Source: Nematostella vectensis (Eukaryota; Cnidaria; Anthozoa; Actiniaria; Edwardsiidae). From it: a stretch of 64,000 bases of DNA. Made by a program: the position numbers and the translations under genes. This document shows, in pieces, positions 22,741 to 35,781 of the stretch (positions are counted from its first letter, which is position 1; each line of letters opens with the position of its first letter). The DNA lies in NCBI RefSeq assembly GCF_932526225.1, contig NC_064039.1:17912639-17976638 (forward strand), given 5' to 3'. Under the pieces are notes generated by a model. It was not told the origin of the DNA, made no database searches, and saw nothing but the letters and a program-made list of their open reading frames with translations.

Positions 22741-25700
22741 GGACCTTGTTTGAACACTGAAAAACTCAAACTCCTCCAATCTTAACGTGCATAGATTCAT
22801 TCGAAAGCCCTGGAAAAACCATATAGGCGCTCTGCAGTTTGTTTTCCACCAAAGTCAATATTTGCCAAAATATTTTTGGTAGAATTTGCAATTTGGACCA
22901 TTTTCAACCCCCAAAAAGTCGTACTTGCAAAATCGTTTCTGGAGATTTCTTTCGCTTATGATATAGAGATGCGCATGGACATTAAGCTCATACATGAAAG
23001 TATTGTTTGCTGCTTATTTCTGGTTCGTGGGAATTTTTTGAAAATCGAAAGAAATCGTCGGCACAGAAAAATTTTTGGGAAGTTTGCAAAAAAAAGTCTA
23101 AACTTCAATCTTCGTCCTGAATCTTTCTTAGTTAGTGTCTACTAGCATAGTTGGACCTTCCCCGTGACTTTGGGCAGGCTACGACTAACTTCAGAAATGC
23201 TCATATTCTACCTTGGACCACTTTTGGACCTTGTTTGAGCACTGAAAAACTCAAACTCATCCAATCTTAACGTGCATAGGCTAATTCGAAAGCTCTTGAA
23301 AAACCATATAGGCGCTAGGCAGTTTGTTTTCCTCCAAAGTCAATATTTGCCAAAATATATTTGGTAGAATGTGCAATTTGAACCATTTTTAACCCCCAAA
23401 AAGTCGTACTTGCAAAATCGTTTCTGGAGATTTCTTTCTCTTATGATATAGAGATGCGCATGGACACTAAGCTCTTACATCAAAGTCATGTTTGCTGCTT
23501 ATTCTTGGCTCGTGGGAATTTTTTGAATATCGAAAGAAATCGTCGGCACAGAAAAATTTTTGGGAAGTTTGCAAAAAAAAGTCTAAACTTCAATCTTCGT
23601 CCTGAATCTTTCTTAGTTAGTGTCTACTAGCATAGTTGGACCTTCCGCGTGACTTTGGGCAGGCTACGACTAACTTCAGAAATGCTCATATTCTACCTTG
23701 GACCACTTTTTGACCTTGTTGGACAACTGAAAAACTCAAACTCATCCAATCTTAACGTGCATAAGCTCATTCGAAAGCTCTTGAAAAACCATATAGGCGC
23801 TAGGCAGTTTGTTGTCCTCCAAAGTCAATATTTGCAAAGTTTTTCTAGGGAGAAGGTGCAATTTGGCCTTTTTTCCGGCCTTTTTTAACAGCTTTACTTT
23901 GAAGCTATGCTTTTGATTTTCTAACTTTATCTTTACTAAATGCTGATACTTTCGTCATGCTGACCAAGTTTGAGATCAATCGGACTTAATTCCTAGTCCC
24001 CAGGCCCTACTCAAAATGTCTCTGAAGGTAGGGAAAAAGATTAGCGGCTTTTGTCAATTCTTGATCGATTCGAAATCTGATTGCAGGGTTAGATAGCCCT
24101 TTATGAGTACATAGATCTTACCGAGTTTGAGAATTTTAGCTCAAGTATATAGACCCGAAAAGTTGTCCCCTACCTTCCGGGACACAGTTTTTTTGGAAAA
24201 AATTTCTGCGCATGCGCACTTATGAAAAAACCGAATAGCGCAACACACGCCGGGGAATGTCAGGGTTCGAATGATACCATTTTCGGCTCATTTGGACAAG
24301 TATTAAGAAGTTTTGTTTTTGGAAGTTTTTAGATTTTGGACCTTGTTTGAACACTGAAAAACTCAAACTCATCCAATCTTAACGTGCATAGGCTGATTCA
24401 AAAGCTCTTGAAAAACCATATAGGCGCTAGGCAGTTTGTTGTCCTCCAAAGTCAATATTTGCAAAGTTTTTCTAGGGAGAATGTGCAATTTGGCCTTTTT
24501 TTCCGGCCTTTTTAACAGCTTTACTTTGAAGCTATGCTTTTGATTTTCTAACCTTTACTAAGTGCTGATACTTTCTTCATGCCGACCAAGTTTGAGATCA
24601 ATCGGACTTAATTCCTAGTCCCCAGGCCCTACTCAAAATGTCCCGTAAGGTAGGGAAAAAGATTAGCGGCTTTTGTCAATTCTTGATCGATTCGATATCT
24701 GATTGCAGGGTTAGATAGCCCTTTATGAGTACAAAGATATTGCCGAGTTTGAGAATTTTAGCTCAAGTATATAGACCCGAAAAGTTGTCCCCTACCCTCC
24801 GGGACACAGTTTTTTTGGAAAAAATTTCTGCGCATGCGCACTTATGAAAAATCCGATTAGCGCAACACACGCCGGGGAATGTCAGGGTTCGAATGATACC
24901 ATTTTCGGCTCATTTGGACAAGTATTAAGAATTTTGGTTTTTTGAAGTTTTTAGATTTTGGGCCTTTTTTGGACCTTGTTTGAACACTGAAAAACTCAAA
25001 CTCCTCCAATCTTAACGTGCATAGATTCATTCGAAAGCCCTGGAAAAACCATATAGGCGCTCTGCAGTTTGTTTTCCACCAAAGTCAATATTTGCCAAAA
25101 TATTTTTGGTAGAATTTGCAATTTGGACCATTTTCAACCCCCAAAAAGTCGTACTTGCAAAATCGTTTCTGGAGATTTCTTTCGCTTATGATATAGAGAT
25201 GCGCATGGACACTAAGCTCTTACATCAAAGTCATGTTTGCTGCTTATTCTTGGCTCGTGGGAATTTTTCTAATATCGAAAGAAATCGTCGGCACAGAAAA
25301 ATTTTTGAGCAGTTTGCAAAAAAAAAGTCTAAACTTCAATCTTCGTCCTGAATCTTTCTTAGTTAGTGTCTACTAGCATAGTTGGACCTTCCCCGTGACT
25401 TTGAGCAGGCTACGACTAACTTCAGAAATGCTCATATTCTACCTTGGACCACTTTTGGACCTTGTTTGACAACTGAAAAACTCAAACTCATCCAATCTTA
25501 ACGTGCATAAGCTCATTCGAAAGCTCTTGAAAAACCATATAGGCGCTAGGCAGTTTGTTGTCCTCCAAAGTCAATATTTGCAAAGTTTTTCTAGGGAGAA
25601 GGTGCAATTTGGCCTTTTTTCCGGCCTTTTTTAACAGCTTTACTTTGAAGCTATGCTTTTGATTTTCTAACCTTTACTAAGTGCTGATACTTTCTTCATG

Positions 25701-27834
25701 CTGACCAAGTTTGAGATCAATCGGACTTAATTCCTAGTCCCCAGGCCCTACTCAAAATGTCTCTGAAGGTAGGGAAAAAGATTACCGGCTTTTGTCAAAT
25801 CTTGATCGATTCGAAATCTGATTGCAGGGCTAGATAGCCCTTTATGAGTACATAGATCTTACCGAGTTTGAGAATTTTAGCTCAAGTATATAGACCCGAA
25901 AAGTTGTCCCCTACCTTCCGGGACACAGTTTTTTGGGAAAAAATTTCTGCGCATGCGCACTTATAAAAAAACCGAATAGCGCAACACACGCCGGGGAATG
26001 TCGGGGTTCGAATGATACCATTTTCGGCTCATTTGGACAAGTATTAAGAAGTTTGGTTTTTTGAAGTTTTTAGATTTTGGACCTTGTTTGAACACTGAAA
26101 AACTCAAACTCATCCAATCTTAACGTGCAAAGGCCCATTCGAAAGCTCTTGAAAAACCATATAGGCGCTAGGCAGTTTGTTGTCCTCCAAAGTCAATATT
26201 TGCAAAGTTTTTCTAGAGAGAAGGTGCAATTTGGCCTTTTTTCCGGCCTTTTTTAACAGCTTTACTTTGAAGCTATGCTTTTGATTTTCTAACCTTTACT
26301 AAGTGCTGATACTGTCTTCATGCTGTCCCAGTTTGAGATCAATCGGACTTAATTCCTAGTCCCCAGGCCCTACTCAAAATGTCCCGGAAGGTAGGGAAAA
26401 AGATTAGCGGCTTTTGTCAATTCTTGATCGATTCGAAATCTGATTGCAGGGTTAGATAGCCCTTTATGAGTACAAAGATATTGCCGAGTTTGAGAATTTT
26501 AGCTCAAGTATATAGACCCGAAAAGTTGTCCCCTACCCTCCGGGACACAGTTTTTTTAGAAAAAATTTCTGCGCATGCGCACTTATGAAAAAACCGAATG
26601 GCGCAACACACGCCGGGGAATGTCAGGGTTCGAATAATACCATTTTCGGCTCATTTGGACAAGTATTAAGAATTTTGGTTTTTTGAAGTTTTTAGATTTT
26701 GGACCTTTTTAGGACCTTATTTGAACACTGAAAAACTCAAACTCCTCCAATCTTAACGTGCATAGATTCATTCGAAAGCTCTGGAAAAACCATATAGGCG
26801 CTCTGCAGTTTGTTTTCCTCCAAAGTCAATATTTGCCAAAATATATTTGGTAGAATGTGCAATTTAAACCATTTTTAACCCCCAAAAAGTCGTACTTGCA
26901 AAATCGTTTCTGGAGATTTCTTTCTCTTATGATATAGAGATGCGCATGGACACTAAGCTCTTACATCAAAGTCATGTTTGCTGCTTATTCTTGGCTCGTG
27001 GGAATTTTTTGAATATCGAAAGAAATCGTCGGCACAGAAAAATTTTTGGGAAGTTTGCAAAAAAAAGTCTAAACTTCAATCTTCGTCCTGAATCTTTCTT
27101 AGTTAGTGTCTACTAGCATAGTTGGACCTTCCGCGTGACTTTGGGCAGGCTACGACTAACTTCAGAAATGCTCATATTCTACCTTGGACCACTTTTGGAC
27201 CTTGTTGGACAACTGAAAAACTCAAACTCATCCAATCTTAACGTGCATAAGCTCATTCGAAAGCTCTTGAAAAACCATATAGGCGCTAGGCAGTTTGTTG
27301 TCCTCCAAAGTCAATATTTGCAAAGTTTTTCTAGGGAGAAGGTGCAATTTGGCCTTTTTTCCGGCCTTTTTTAACAGCTTTACTTTGAAGCTATGCTTTT
27401 GATTTTCTAACTTTATCTTTACTAAATGCTGATACTTTCGTCATGCTGACCAAGCTTGAGATCAATCGGACTTAATTCCTTGTCCCCAGGCCCTACTCAA
27501 AATGTCTCTGAAGGTAGGGAAAAAGGTTAGAGGCTTTTGTCAATTCTTGATCGATTCGAAATCTGATTGCAGGGTTAGATAGCCCTTTATGAGTACATAG
27601 ATCTTACCGAGTTTGAGAATTTTAGCTCAAGTATATAGACCCGAAAAGTTGTCCCCTACCCTCCGGGACACAGTTTTTTTGGAAAAAATTTCTGCACATG
27701 CGCACTTATGAAAAATCCGATTAGCGCAACACACGCCGGGGAAAGTCAGGGTTCGAATGATACCATTTTCGGCTAATATGGACAAGTATTAAGAATTTTG
27801 GTTTTTTGAAGTTTTTAGATTTTGGGCCTTTTTT
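22741..27834 (+). repeat. Shortened decamer, SSLL-SLL-SL (5,094 bp)
   Basis: Monomer starts are S 22741, S 23226, L 23711, L 24338, S 24971, L 25457, L 26079, S 26712 and L 27197. It follows the 5,716-bp decamer order, but the last two L monomers are fused into one 638-bp L at 27197. That fused monomer leads straight into a new tetramer at 27835. Confidence 0.94.
27613..27660 (+). other. Crossover junction inside L at 27197
   Basis: Left of it the monomer follows the L at 34521 (AAAAAGGTTAGAGGC, ACATAGATCTTACCG). Right of it the sequence is L-gamma (CCTCCGGG, TGCACATGCGCAC, AATCCGATTAGCGC, GGGCCTTTTTTGG). The parents share the stretch between, which includes CTCAAGTATATAGACCCG. Confidence 0.87.
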
Positions 27835-30064
27835 GGACCTTGTTTGAACACTGAAAAACTCAAACTCCTCCAATCTTAACGTGCATAGATTCATTCGAAA
27901 GCCCTGGAAAAACCATATAGGCGCTCTGCAGTTTGTTTTCCACCAAAGTCAATATTTGCCAAAATATTTTTGGTAGAATTTGCAATTTGGACCATTTTCA
28001 ACCCCCAAAAAGTCGTACTTGCAAAATCGTTTCTGGAGATTTCTTTCGCTTATGATATAGAGATGCGCATGGACACTAAGCTCATACATGAAAGTATTGT
28101 TTGCTGCTTATTTCTGGTTCGTGGGAATTTTTTGAAAATCGAAAGAAATCGTCGGCACAGAAAAATTTTTGGGAAGTTTGCAAAAAAAAGTCTAAACTTC
28201 AATCTTCGTCCTGAATCTTTCTTAGTTAGTGTCTACTAGCATAGTTGGACCTTCCCCGTGACTTTGGGCAGGCTACGACTAACTTCAGAAATGCTCATAT
28301 TCTACCTTGGACCACTTTTGGACCTTGTTTGAGCACTGAAAAACTCAAACTCATCCAATCTTAACGTGCATAGGCTAATTCGAAAGCTCTTGAAAAACCA
28401 TATAGGCGCTAGGCAGTTTGTTTTCCTCCAAAGTCAATATTTGCCAAAATATATTTGGTAGAATGTGCAATTTGAACCATTTTTAACCCCCAAAAAGTCG
28501 TACTTGCAAAATCGTTTCTGGAGATTTCTTTCTCTTATGATATAGAGATGCGCATGGACACTAAGCTCTTACATCAAAGTCATGTTTGCTGCTTATTCTT
28601 GGCTCGTGGGAATTTTTTGAATATCGAAAGAAATCGTCGGCACAGAAAAATTTTTGGGAAGTTTGCAAAAAAAAGTCTAAACTTCAATCTTCGTCCTGAA
28701 TCTTTCTTAGTTAGTGTCTACTAGCATAGTTGGACCTTCCGCGTGACTTTGGGCAGGCTACGACTAACTTCAGAAATGCTCATATTCTACCTTGGACCAC
28801 TTTTTGACCTTGTTGGACAACTGAAAAACTCAAACTCATCCAATCTTAACGTGCATAAGCTCATTCGAAAGCTCTTGAAAAACCATATAGGCGCTAGGCA
28901 GTTTGTTGTCCTCCAAAGTCAATATTTGCAAAGTTTTTCTAGGGAGAAGGTGCAATTTGGCCTTTTTTCCGGCCTTTTTTAACAGCTTTACTTTGAAGCT
29001 ATGCTTTTGATTTTCTAACTTTATCTTTACTAAATGCTGATACTTTCGTCATGCTGACCAAGTTTGAGATCAATCGGACTTAATTCCTAGTCCCCAGGCC
29101 CTACTCAAAATGTCTCTGAAGGTAGGGAAAAAGATTAGCGGCTTTTGTCAATTCTTGATCGATTCGAAATCTGATTGCAGGGTTAGATAGCCCTTTATGA
29201 GTACATAGATCTTACCGAGTTTGAGAATTTTAGCTCAAGTATATAGACCCGAAAAGTTGTCCCCTACCTTCCGGGACACAGTTTTTTTGGAAAAAATTTC
29301 TGCGCATGCGCACTTATGAAAAAACCGAATAGCGCAACACACGCCGGGGAATGTCAGGGTTCGAATGATACCATTTTCGGCTCATTTGGACAAGTATTAA
29401 GAAGTTTTGTTTTTGGAAGTTTTTAGATTTTGGACCTTGTTTGAACACTGAAAAACTCAAACTCATCCAATCTTAACGTGCATAGGCTGATTCGAAAGCT
29501 CTTGAAAAACCATATAGGCGCTAGGCAGTTTGTTGTCCTCCAAAGTCAATATTTGCAAAGTTTTTCTAGGGAGAATGTGCAATTTGGCCTTTTTTTCCGG
29601 CCTTTTTAACAGCTTTACTTTGAAGCTATGCTTTTGATTTTCTAACCTTTACTAAGTGCTGATACTTTCTTCATGCCGACCAAGTTTGAGATCAATCGGA
29701 CTTAATTCCTAGTCCCCAGGCCCTACTCAAAATGTCCCGGAAGGTAGGGAAAAAGATTAGCGGCTTTTGTCAATTCTTGATCGATTCGATATCTGATTGC
29801 AGGGTTAGATAGCCCTTTATGAGTACAAAGATATTGCCGAGTTTGAGAATTTTAGCTCAAGTATATAGACCCGAAAAGTTGTCCCCTACCCTCCGGGACA
29901 CAGTTTTTTTGGAAAAAATTTCTGCGCATGCGCACTTATGAAAAATCCGATTAGCGCAACACACGCCGGGGAATGTCAGGGTTCGAATGATACCATTTTC
30001 GGCTCATTTGGACAAGTATTAAGAATTTTGGTTTTTTGAAGTTTTTAGATTTTGGGCCTTTTTT
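27835..30064 (+). repeat. SSLL tetramer (2,230 bp)
   Basis: Monomer starts are S 27835, S 28320, L 28805 and L 29432. This is the second-copy partner of 20511-22740 in the 7,324-bp pair. Confidence 0.95.
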
Positions 30065-33000
30065 GGACCTTGTTTGAACACTGAAAAACTCAAACTCCTC
30101 CAATCTTAACGTGCATAGATTCATTCGAAAGCCCTGGAAAAACCATATAGGCGCTCTGCAGTTTGTTTTCCACCAAAGTCAATATTTGCCAAAATATTTT
30201 TGGTAGAATTTGCAATTTGGACCATTTTCAACCCCCAAAAAGTCGTACTTGCAAAATCGTTTCTGGAGATTTCTTTCGCTTATGATATAGAGATGCGCAT
30301 GGACATTAAGCTCATACATTAAAGTATTGTTTGCTGCTTATTTCTGGTTCGTGGGAATTTTTTGAAAATCGAAAGAAATCGTCGGGACAGAAAAATTTTT
30401 GGGAAGTTTGCAAAAAAAAGTCTAAACTTCAATCTTCGTCCTGAATCTTTCTTAGTTAGTGTCTACTAGCATAGTTGGACCTTCCCCGTGACTTTGGGCA
30501 GGCTACGACTAACTTCAGAAATGCTCATATTCTACCTTGGACCACTTTTGGACCTTGTTTGAGCACTGAAAAACTCAAACTCATCCAATCTTAACGTGCA
30601 TAGGCTAATTCGAAAGCTCTTGAAAAACCATATAGGCGCTAGGCAGTTTGTTTTCCTCCAAAGTCAATATTTGCCAAAATATATTTGGTAGAATGTGCAA
30701 TTTGAACCATTTTTAACCCCCAAAAAGTCGTACTTGCAAAATCGTTTCTGGAGATTTCTTTCTCTTATGATATAGAGATGCGCATGGACACTAAGCTCTT
30801 ACATCAAAGTCATGTTTGCTGCTTATTCTTGGCTCGTGGGAATTTTTTGAATATCGAAAGAAATCGTCGGCACAGAAAAATTTTTGGGAAGTTTGCAAAA
30901 AAAAGTCTAAACTTCAATCTTCGTCCTGAATCTTTCTTAGTTAGTGTCTACTAGCATAGTTGGACCTTCCGCGTGACTTTGGGCAGGCTACGACTAACTT
31001 CAGAAATGCTCATATTCTACCTTGGACCACTTTTTGACCTTGTTGGACAACTGAAAAACTCAAACTCATCCAATCTTAACGTGCATAAGCTCATTCGAAA
31101 GCTCTTGAAAAACCATATAGGCGCTAGGCAGTTTGTTGTCCTCCAAAGTCAATATTTGCAAAGTTTTTCTAGGGAGAAGGTGCAATTTGGCCTTTTTTCC
31201 GGCCTTTTTTAACAGCTTTACTTTAAAGCTATGCTTTTGATTTTCTAACTTTATCTTTACTAAATGCTGATACTTTCGTCATGCTGACCAAGTTTGAGAT
31301 CAATCGGACTTAATTCCTAGTCCCCAGGCCCTACTCAAAATGTCTCTGAAGGTAGGGAAAAAGATTAGCGGCTTTTGTCAATTCTTGATCGATTCGAAAT
31401 CTGATTGCAGGGTTAGATAGCCCTTTATGAGTACATAGATCTTACCGAGTTTGAGAATTTTAGCTCAAGTATATAGACCCGAAAAGTTGTCCCCTACCTT
31501 CCGGGACACAGTTTTTTTGGAAAAAATTTCTGCGCATGCGCACTTATGAAAAAACCGAATAGCGCAACACACGCCGGGGAATGTCAGGGTTCGAATGATA
31601 CCATTTTCGGCTCATTTGGACAAGTATTAAGAAGTTTTGTTTTTGGAAGTTTTTAGATTTTGGACCTTGTTTGAACACTGAAAAACTCAAACTCATCCAA
31701 TCTTAACGTGCATAGGCTGATTCAAAAGCTCTTGAAAAACCATATAGGCGCTAGGCAGTTTGTTGTCCTCCAAAGTCAATATTTGCAAAGTTTTTCTAGG
31801 GAGAATGTGCAATTTGGCCTTTTTTTCCGGCCTTTTTAACAGCTTTACTTTGAAGCTATGCTTTTGATTTTCTAACCTTTACTAAGTGCTGATACTTTCT
31901 TCATGCCGACCAAGTTTGAGATCAATCGGACTTAATTCCTAGTCCCCAGGCCCTACTCAAAATGTCCCGTAAGGTAGGGAAAAAGATTAGCGGCTTTTGT
32001 CAATTCTTGATCGATTCGATATCTGATTGCAGGGTTAGATAGCCCTTTATGAGTACAAAGATATTGCCGAGTTTGAGAATTTTAGCTCAAGTATATAGAC
32101 CCGAAAAGTTGTCCCCTACCCTCCGGGACACAGTTTTTTTGGAAAAAATTTCTGCGCATGCGCACTTATGAAAAATCCGATTAGCGCAACACACGCCGGG
32201 GAATGTCAGGGTTCGAATGATACCATTTTCGGCTCATTTGGACAAGTATTAAGAATTTTGGTTTTTTGAAGTTTTTAGATTTTGGGCCTTTTTTGGACCT
32301 TGTTTGAACACTGAAAAACTCAAACTCCTCCAATCTTAACGTGCATAGATTCATTCGAAAGCCCTGGAAAAACCATATAGGCGCTCTGCAGTTTGTTTTC
32401 CACCAAAGTCAATATTTGCCAAAATATTTTTGGTAGAATTTGCAATTTGGACCATTTTCAACCCCCAAAAAGTCGTACTTGCAAAATCGTTTCTGGAGAT
32501 TTCTTTCGCTTATGATATAGAGATGCGCATGGACACTAAGCTCTTACATCAAAGTCATGTTTGCTGCTTATTCTTGGCTCGTGGGAATTTTTCTAATATC
32601 GAAAGAAATCGTCGGCACAGAAAAATTTTTGAGCAGTTTGCAAAAAAAAAGTCTAAACTTCAATCTTCGTCCTGAATCTTTCTTAGTTAGTGTCTACTAG
32701 CATAGTTGGACCTTCCCCGTGACTTTGAGCAGGCTACGACTAACTTCAGAAATGCTCATATTCTACCTTGGACCACTTTTGGACCTTGTTTGACAACTGA
32801 AAAACTCAAACTCATCCAATCTTAACGTGCATAAGCTCATTCGAAAGCTCTTGAAAAACCATATAGGCGCTAGGCAGTTTGTTGTCCTCCAAAGTCAATA
32901 TTTGCAAAGTTTTTCTAGGGAGAAGGTGCAATTTGGCCTTTTTTCCGGCCTTTTTTAACAGCTTTACTTTGAAGCTATGCTTTTGATTTTCTAACCTTTA

Positions 33001-35781
33001 CTAAGTGCTGATACTTTCTTCATGCTGACCAAGTTTGAGATCAATCGGACTTAATTCCTAGTCCCCAGGCCCTACTCAAAATGTCTCTGAAGGTAGGGAA
33101 AAAGATTACCGGCTTTTGTCAAATCTTGATCGATTCGAAATCTGATTGCAGGGCTAGATAGCCCTTTATGAGTACATAGATCTTACCGAGTTTGAGAATT
33201 TTAGCTCAAGTATATAGACCCGAAAAGTTGTCCCCTACCTTCCGGGACACAGTTTTTTGGGAAAAAATTTCTGCGCATGCGCACTTATAAAAAAACCGAA
33301 TAGCGCAACACACGCCGGGGAATGTCGGGGTTCGAATGATACCATTTTCGGCTCATTTGGACAAGTATTAAGAAGTTTGGTTTTTTGAAGTTTTTAGATT
33401 TTGGACCTTGTTTGAACACTGAAAAACTCAAACTCATCCAATCTTAACGTGCAAAGGCCCATTCGAAAGCTCTTGAAAAACCATATAGGCGCTAGGCAGT
33501 TTGTTGTCCTCCAAAGTCAATATTTGCAAAGTTTTTCTAGAGAGAAGGTGCAATTTGGCCTTTTTTCCGGCCTTTTTTAACAGCTTTACTTTGAAGCTAT
33601 GCTTTTGATTTTCTAACCTTTACTAAGTGCTGATACTGTCTTCATGCTGTCCAAGTTTGAGATCAATCGGACTTAATTCCTAGTCCCCAGGCCCTACTCA
33701 AAATGTCCCGGAAGGTAGGGAAAAAGATTAGCGGCTTTTGTCAATTCTTGATCGATTCGAAATCTGATTGCAGGGTTAGATAGCCCTTTATGAGTACAAA
33801 GATATTGCCGAGTTTGAGAATTTTAGCTCAAGTATATAGACCCGAAAAGTTGTCCCCTACCCTCCGGGACACAGTTTTTTTAGAAAAAATTTCTGCGCAT
33901 GCGCACTTATGAAAAAACCGAATAGCGCAACACACGCCGGGGAATGTCAGGGTTCGAATGATACCATTTTCGGCTCATTTGGACAAGTATTAAGAATTTT
34001 GGTTTTTTGAAGTTTTTAGATTTTGGACCTTTTTAGGACCTTATTTGAACACTGAAAAACTCAAACTCCTCCAATCTTAACGTGCATAGATTCATTCGAA
34101 AGCTCTGGAAAAACCATATAGGCGCTCTGCAGTTTGTTTTCCTCCAAAGTCAATATTTGCCAAAATATATTTGGTAGAATGTGCAATTTAAACCATTTTT
34201 AACCCCCAAAAAGTCGTACTTGCAAAATCGTTTCTGGAGATTTCTTTCTCTTATGATATAGAGATGCGCATGGACACTAAGCTCTTACATCAAAGTCATG
34301 TTTGCTGCTTATTCTTGGCTCGTGGGAATTTTTTGAATATCGAAAGAAATCGTCGGCACAGAAAAATTTTTGGGAAGTTTGCAAAAAAAAGTCTAAACTT
34401 CAATCTTCGTCCTGAATCTTTCTTAGTTAGTGTCTACTAACATAGTTGGACCTTCCGCGTGACTTTGGGCAGGCTACGACTAACTTCAGAAATGCTCATA
34501 TTCTACCTTGGACCACTTTTGGACCTTGTTGGACAACTGAAAAACTCAAACTCATCCAATCTTAACGTGCATAAGCTCATTCGAAAGCTCTTGAAAAACC
34601 ATATAGGCGCTAGGCAGTTTGTTGTCCTCCAAAGTCAATATTTGCAAAGTTTTTCTAGGGAGAAGGTGCAATTTGGCCTTTTTTCCGGCCTTTTTTTAAC
34701 AGCTTTACTTTGAAGCTATGCTTTTGATTTTCTAACTTTATCTTTACTAAATGCTGATACTTTCGTCATGCTGACCAAGTTTGAGATCAATCGGACTTAA
34801 TTCCTTGTCCCCAGGCCCTACTCAAAATGTCTCTGAAGGTAGGGAAAAAGGTTAGAGGCTTTTGTCAATTCTTGATCGATTCGAAATCTGATTGCAGGGT
34901 TAGATAGCCCTTTATGAGTACATAGATCTTACCGAGTTTGAGAATTTTAGCTCAAGTATATAGACCCGAAAAGTTGTCCCCTACCTTCCGGGACACAGTT
35001 TTTTTGGAAAAAATTTCTGCGCATGCGCACTTATGAAAAAAACGAATAGCGCAACACACGCCGGGGAATGTCAGGGTTCGAATGATACCATTTTCGGCTC
35101 ATTTGGACAAGTATTAAGAAGTTTTGTTTTTGGAAGTTTTTAGATTTTGGACCTTGTTTGAGCACTGAAAAACTCAAACTCATCCAATCTTAACGTGCAT
35201 AGGCTCATTCGAAAGCTCTTGAAAAACCATATAGGCGCTAGGCAGTTTGTTGTCCTCCAAAGTCAATATTTGCAAAGTTTTTCTAGGGAGAAGGTGCAAT
35301 TTGGCCATTTTTCCGGCCTTTTTTTAACAGCTTTAATTTGAAGCTATGCTTTTGATTTTGTAACCTTTACTAATTGCTGATACTTTCTTCATGCTGACCA
35401 AGTTTGAGATCAATCGGACTTAATGCCTAGTCCCCAGGCCCTACTCAAAATGTCCCGGAAGGTAGGGAAAAAGATAAGCGGCTTTTGTCAATTCTTGATC
35501 GATTCGAAATCTGATTGCAGGGTTAGATAGCCCTTTATGAGTACATAGATCTTACCGAGTTTGAGAATTTTAGCTCAAGTATATAGACCCGAAAAGTTGT
35601 CCCCTACCCTCCGGGACAAAGTTTCTTGGAAATAATTTCTGCGCATGCGTACTTATGAAAAAACCGAATAGCGCAACACACGCCGGGGAATGTCAGGGTT
35701 CCAATGATACCATTTTCGGCTCATTTGGACAAGTATTAAGAATTTTGGTTTTTTGAAGTTTTTAGATTTTGGGCCTTTTTT
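30065..35781 (+). repeat. Complete decamer, SSLL-SLL-SLL (5,717 bp)
   Basis: Monomer starts are S 30065, S 30550, L 31035, L 31662, S 32295, L 32781, L 33403, S 34036, L 34521 and L 35149. The order and length match 56415-62130. The last L is class L-delta (GGCCATTTTTCC, GATAAGCGG, TGCGCATGCGTA, CCAATGATACC). A T insertion near 34697 extends the local open frame by five codons. Confidence 0.96.

Larger units (their letters stand above)
20511..34980 (+). repeat. Tandem pair of a 7,324-bp block
   Basis: Starts 20511, 22741, 24971 and 26712 recur at 27835, 30065, 32295 and 34036, each exactly 7,324 bp later. Private changes are shared, for example ATAAAAAAACC in the L at 25457 and 32781. Within each block the order is SSLL SSLL SLL SL. 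Identity ends where the fused L at 27197 departs from the ordinary L at 34521, near 34940-34985. Individual differences exist, for example CATTAAAG near 30320 against CATGAAAG near 22996. Confidence 0.94.
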
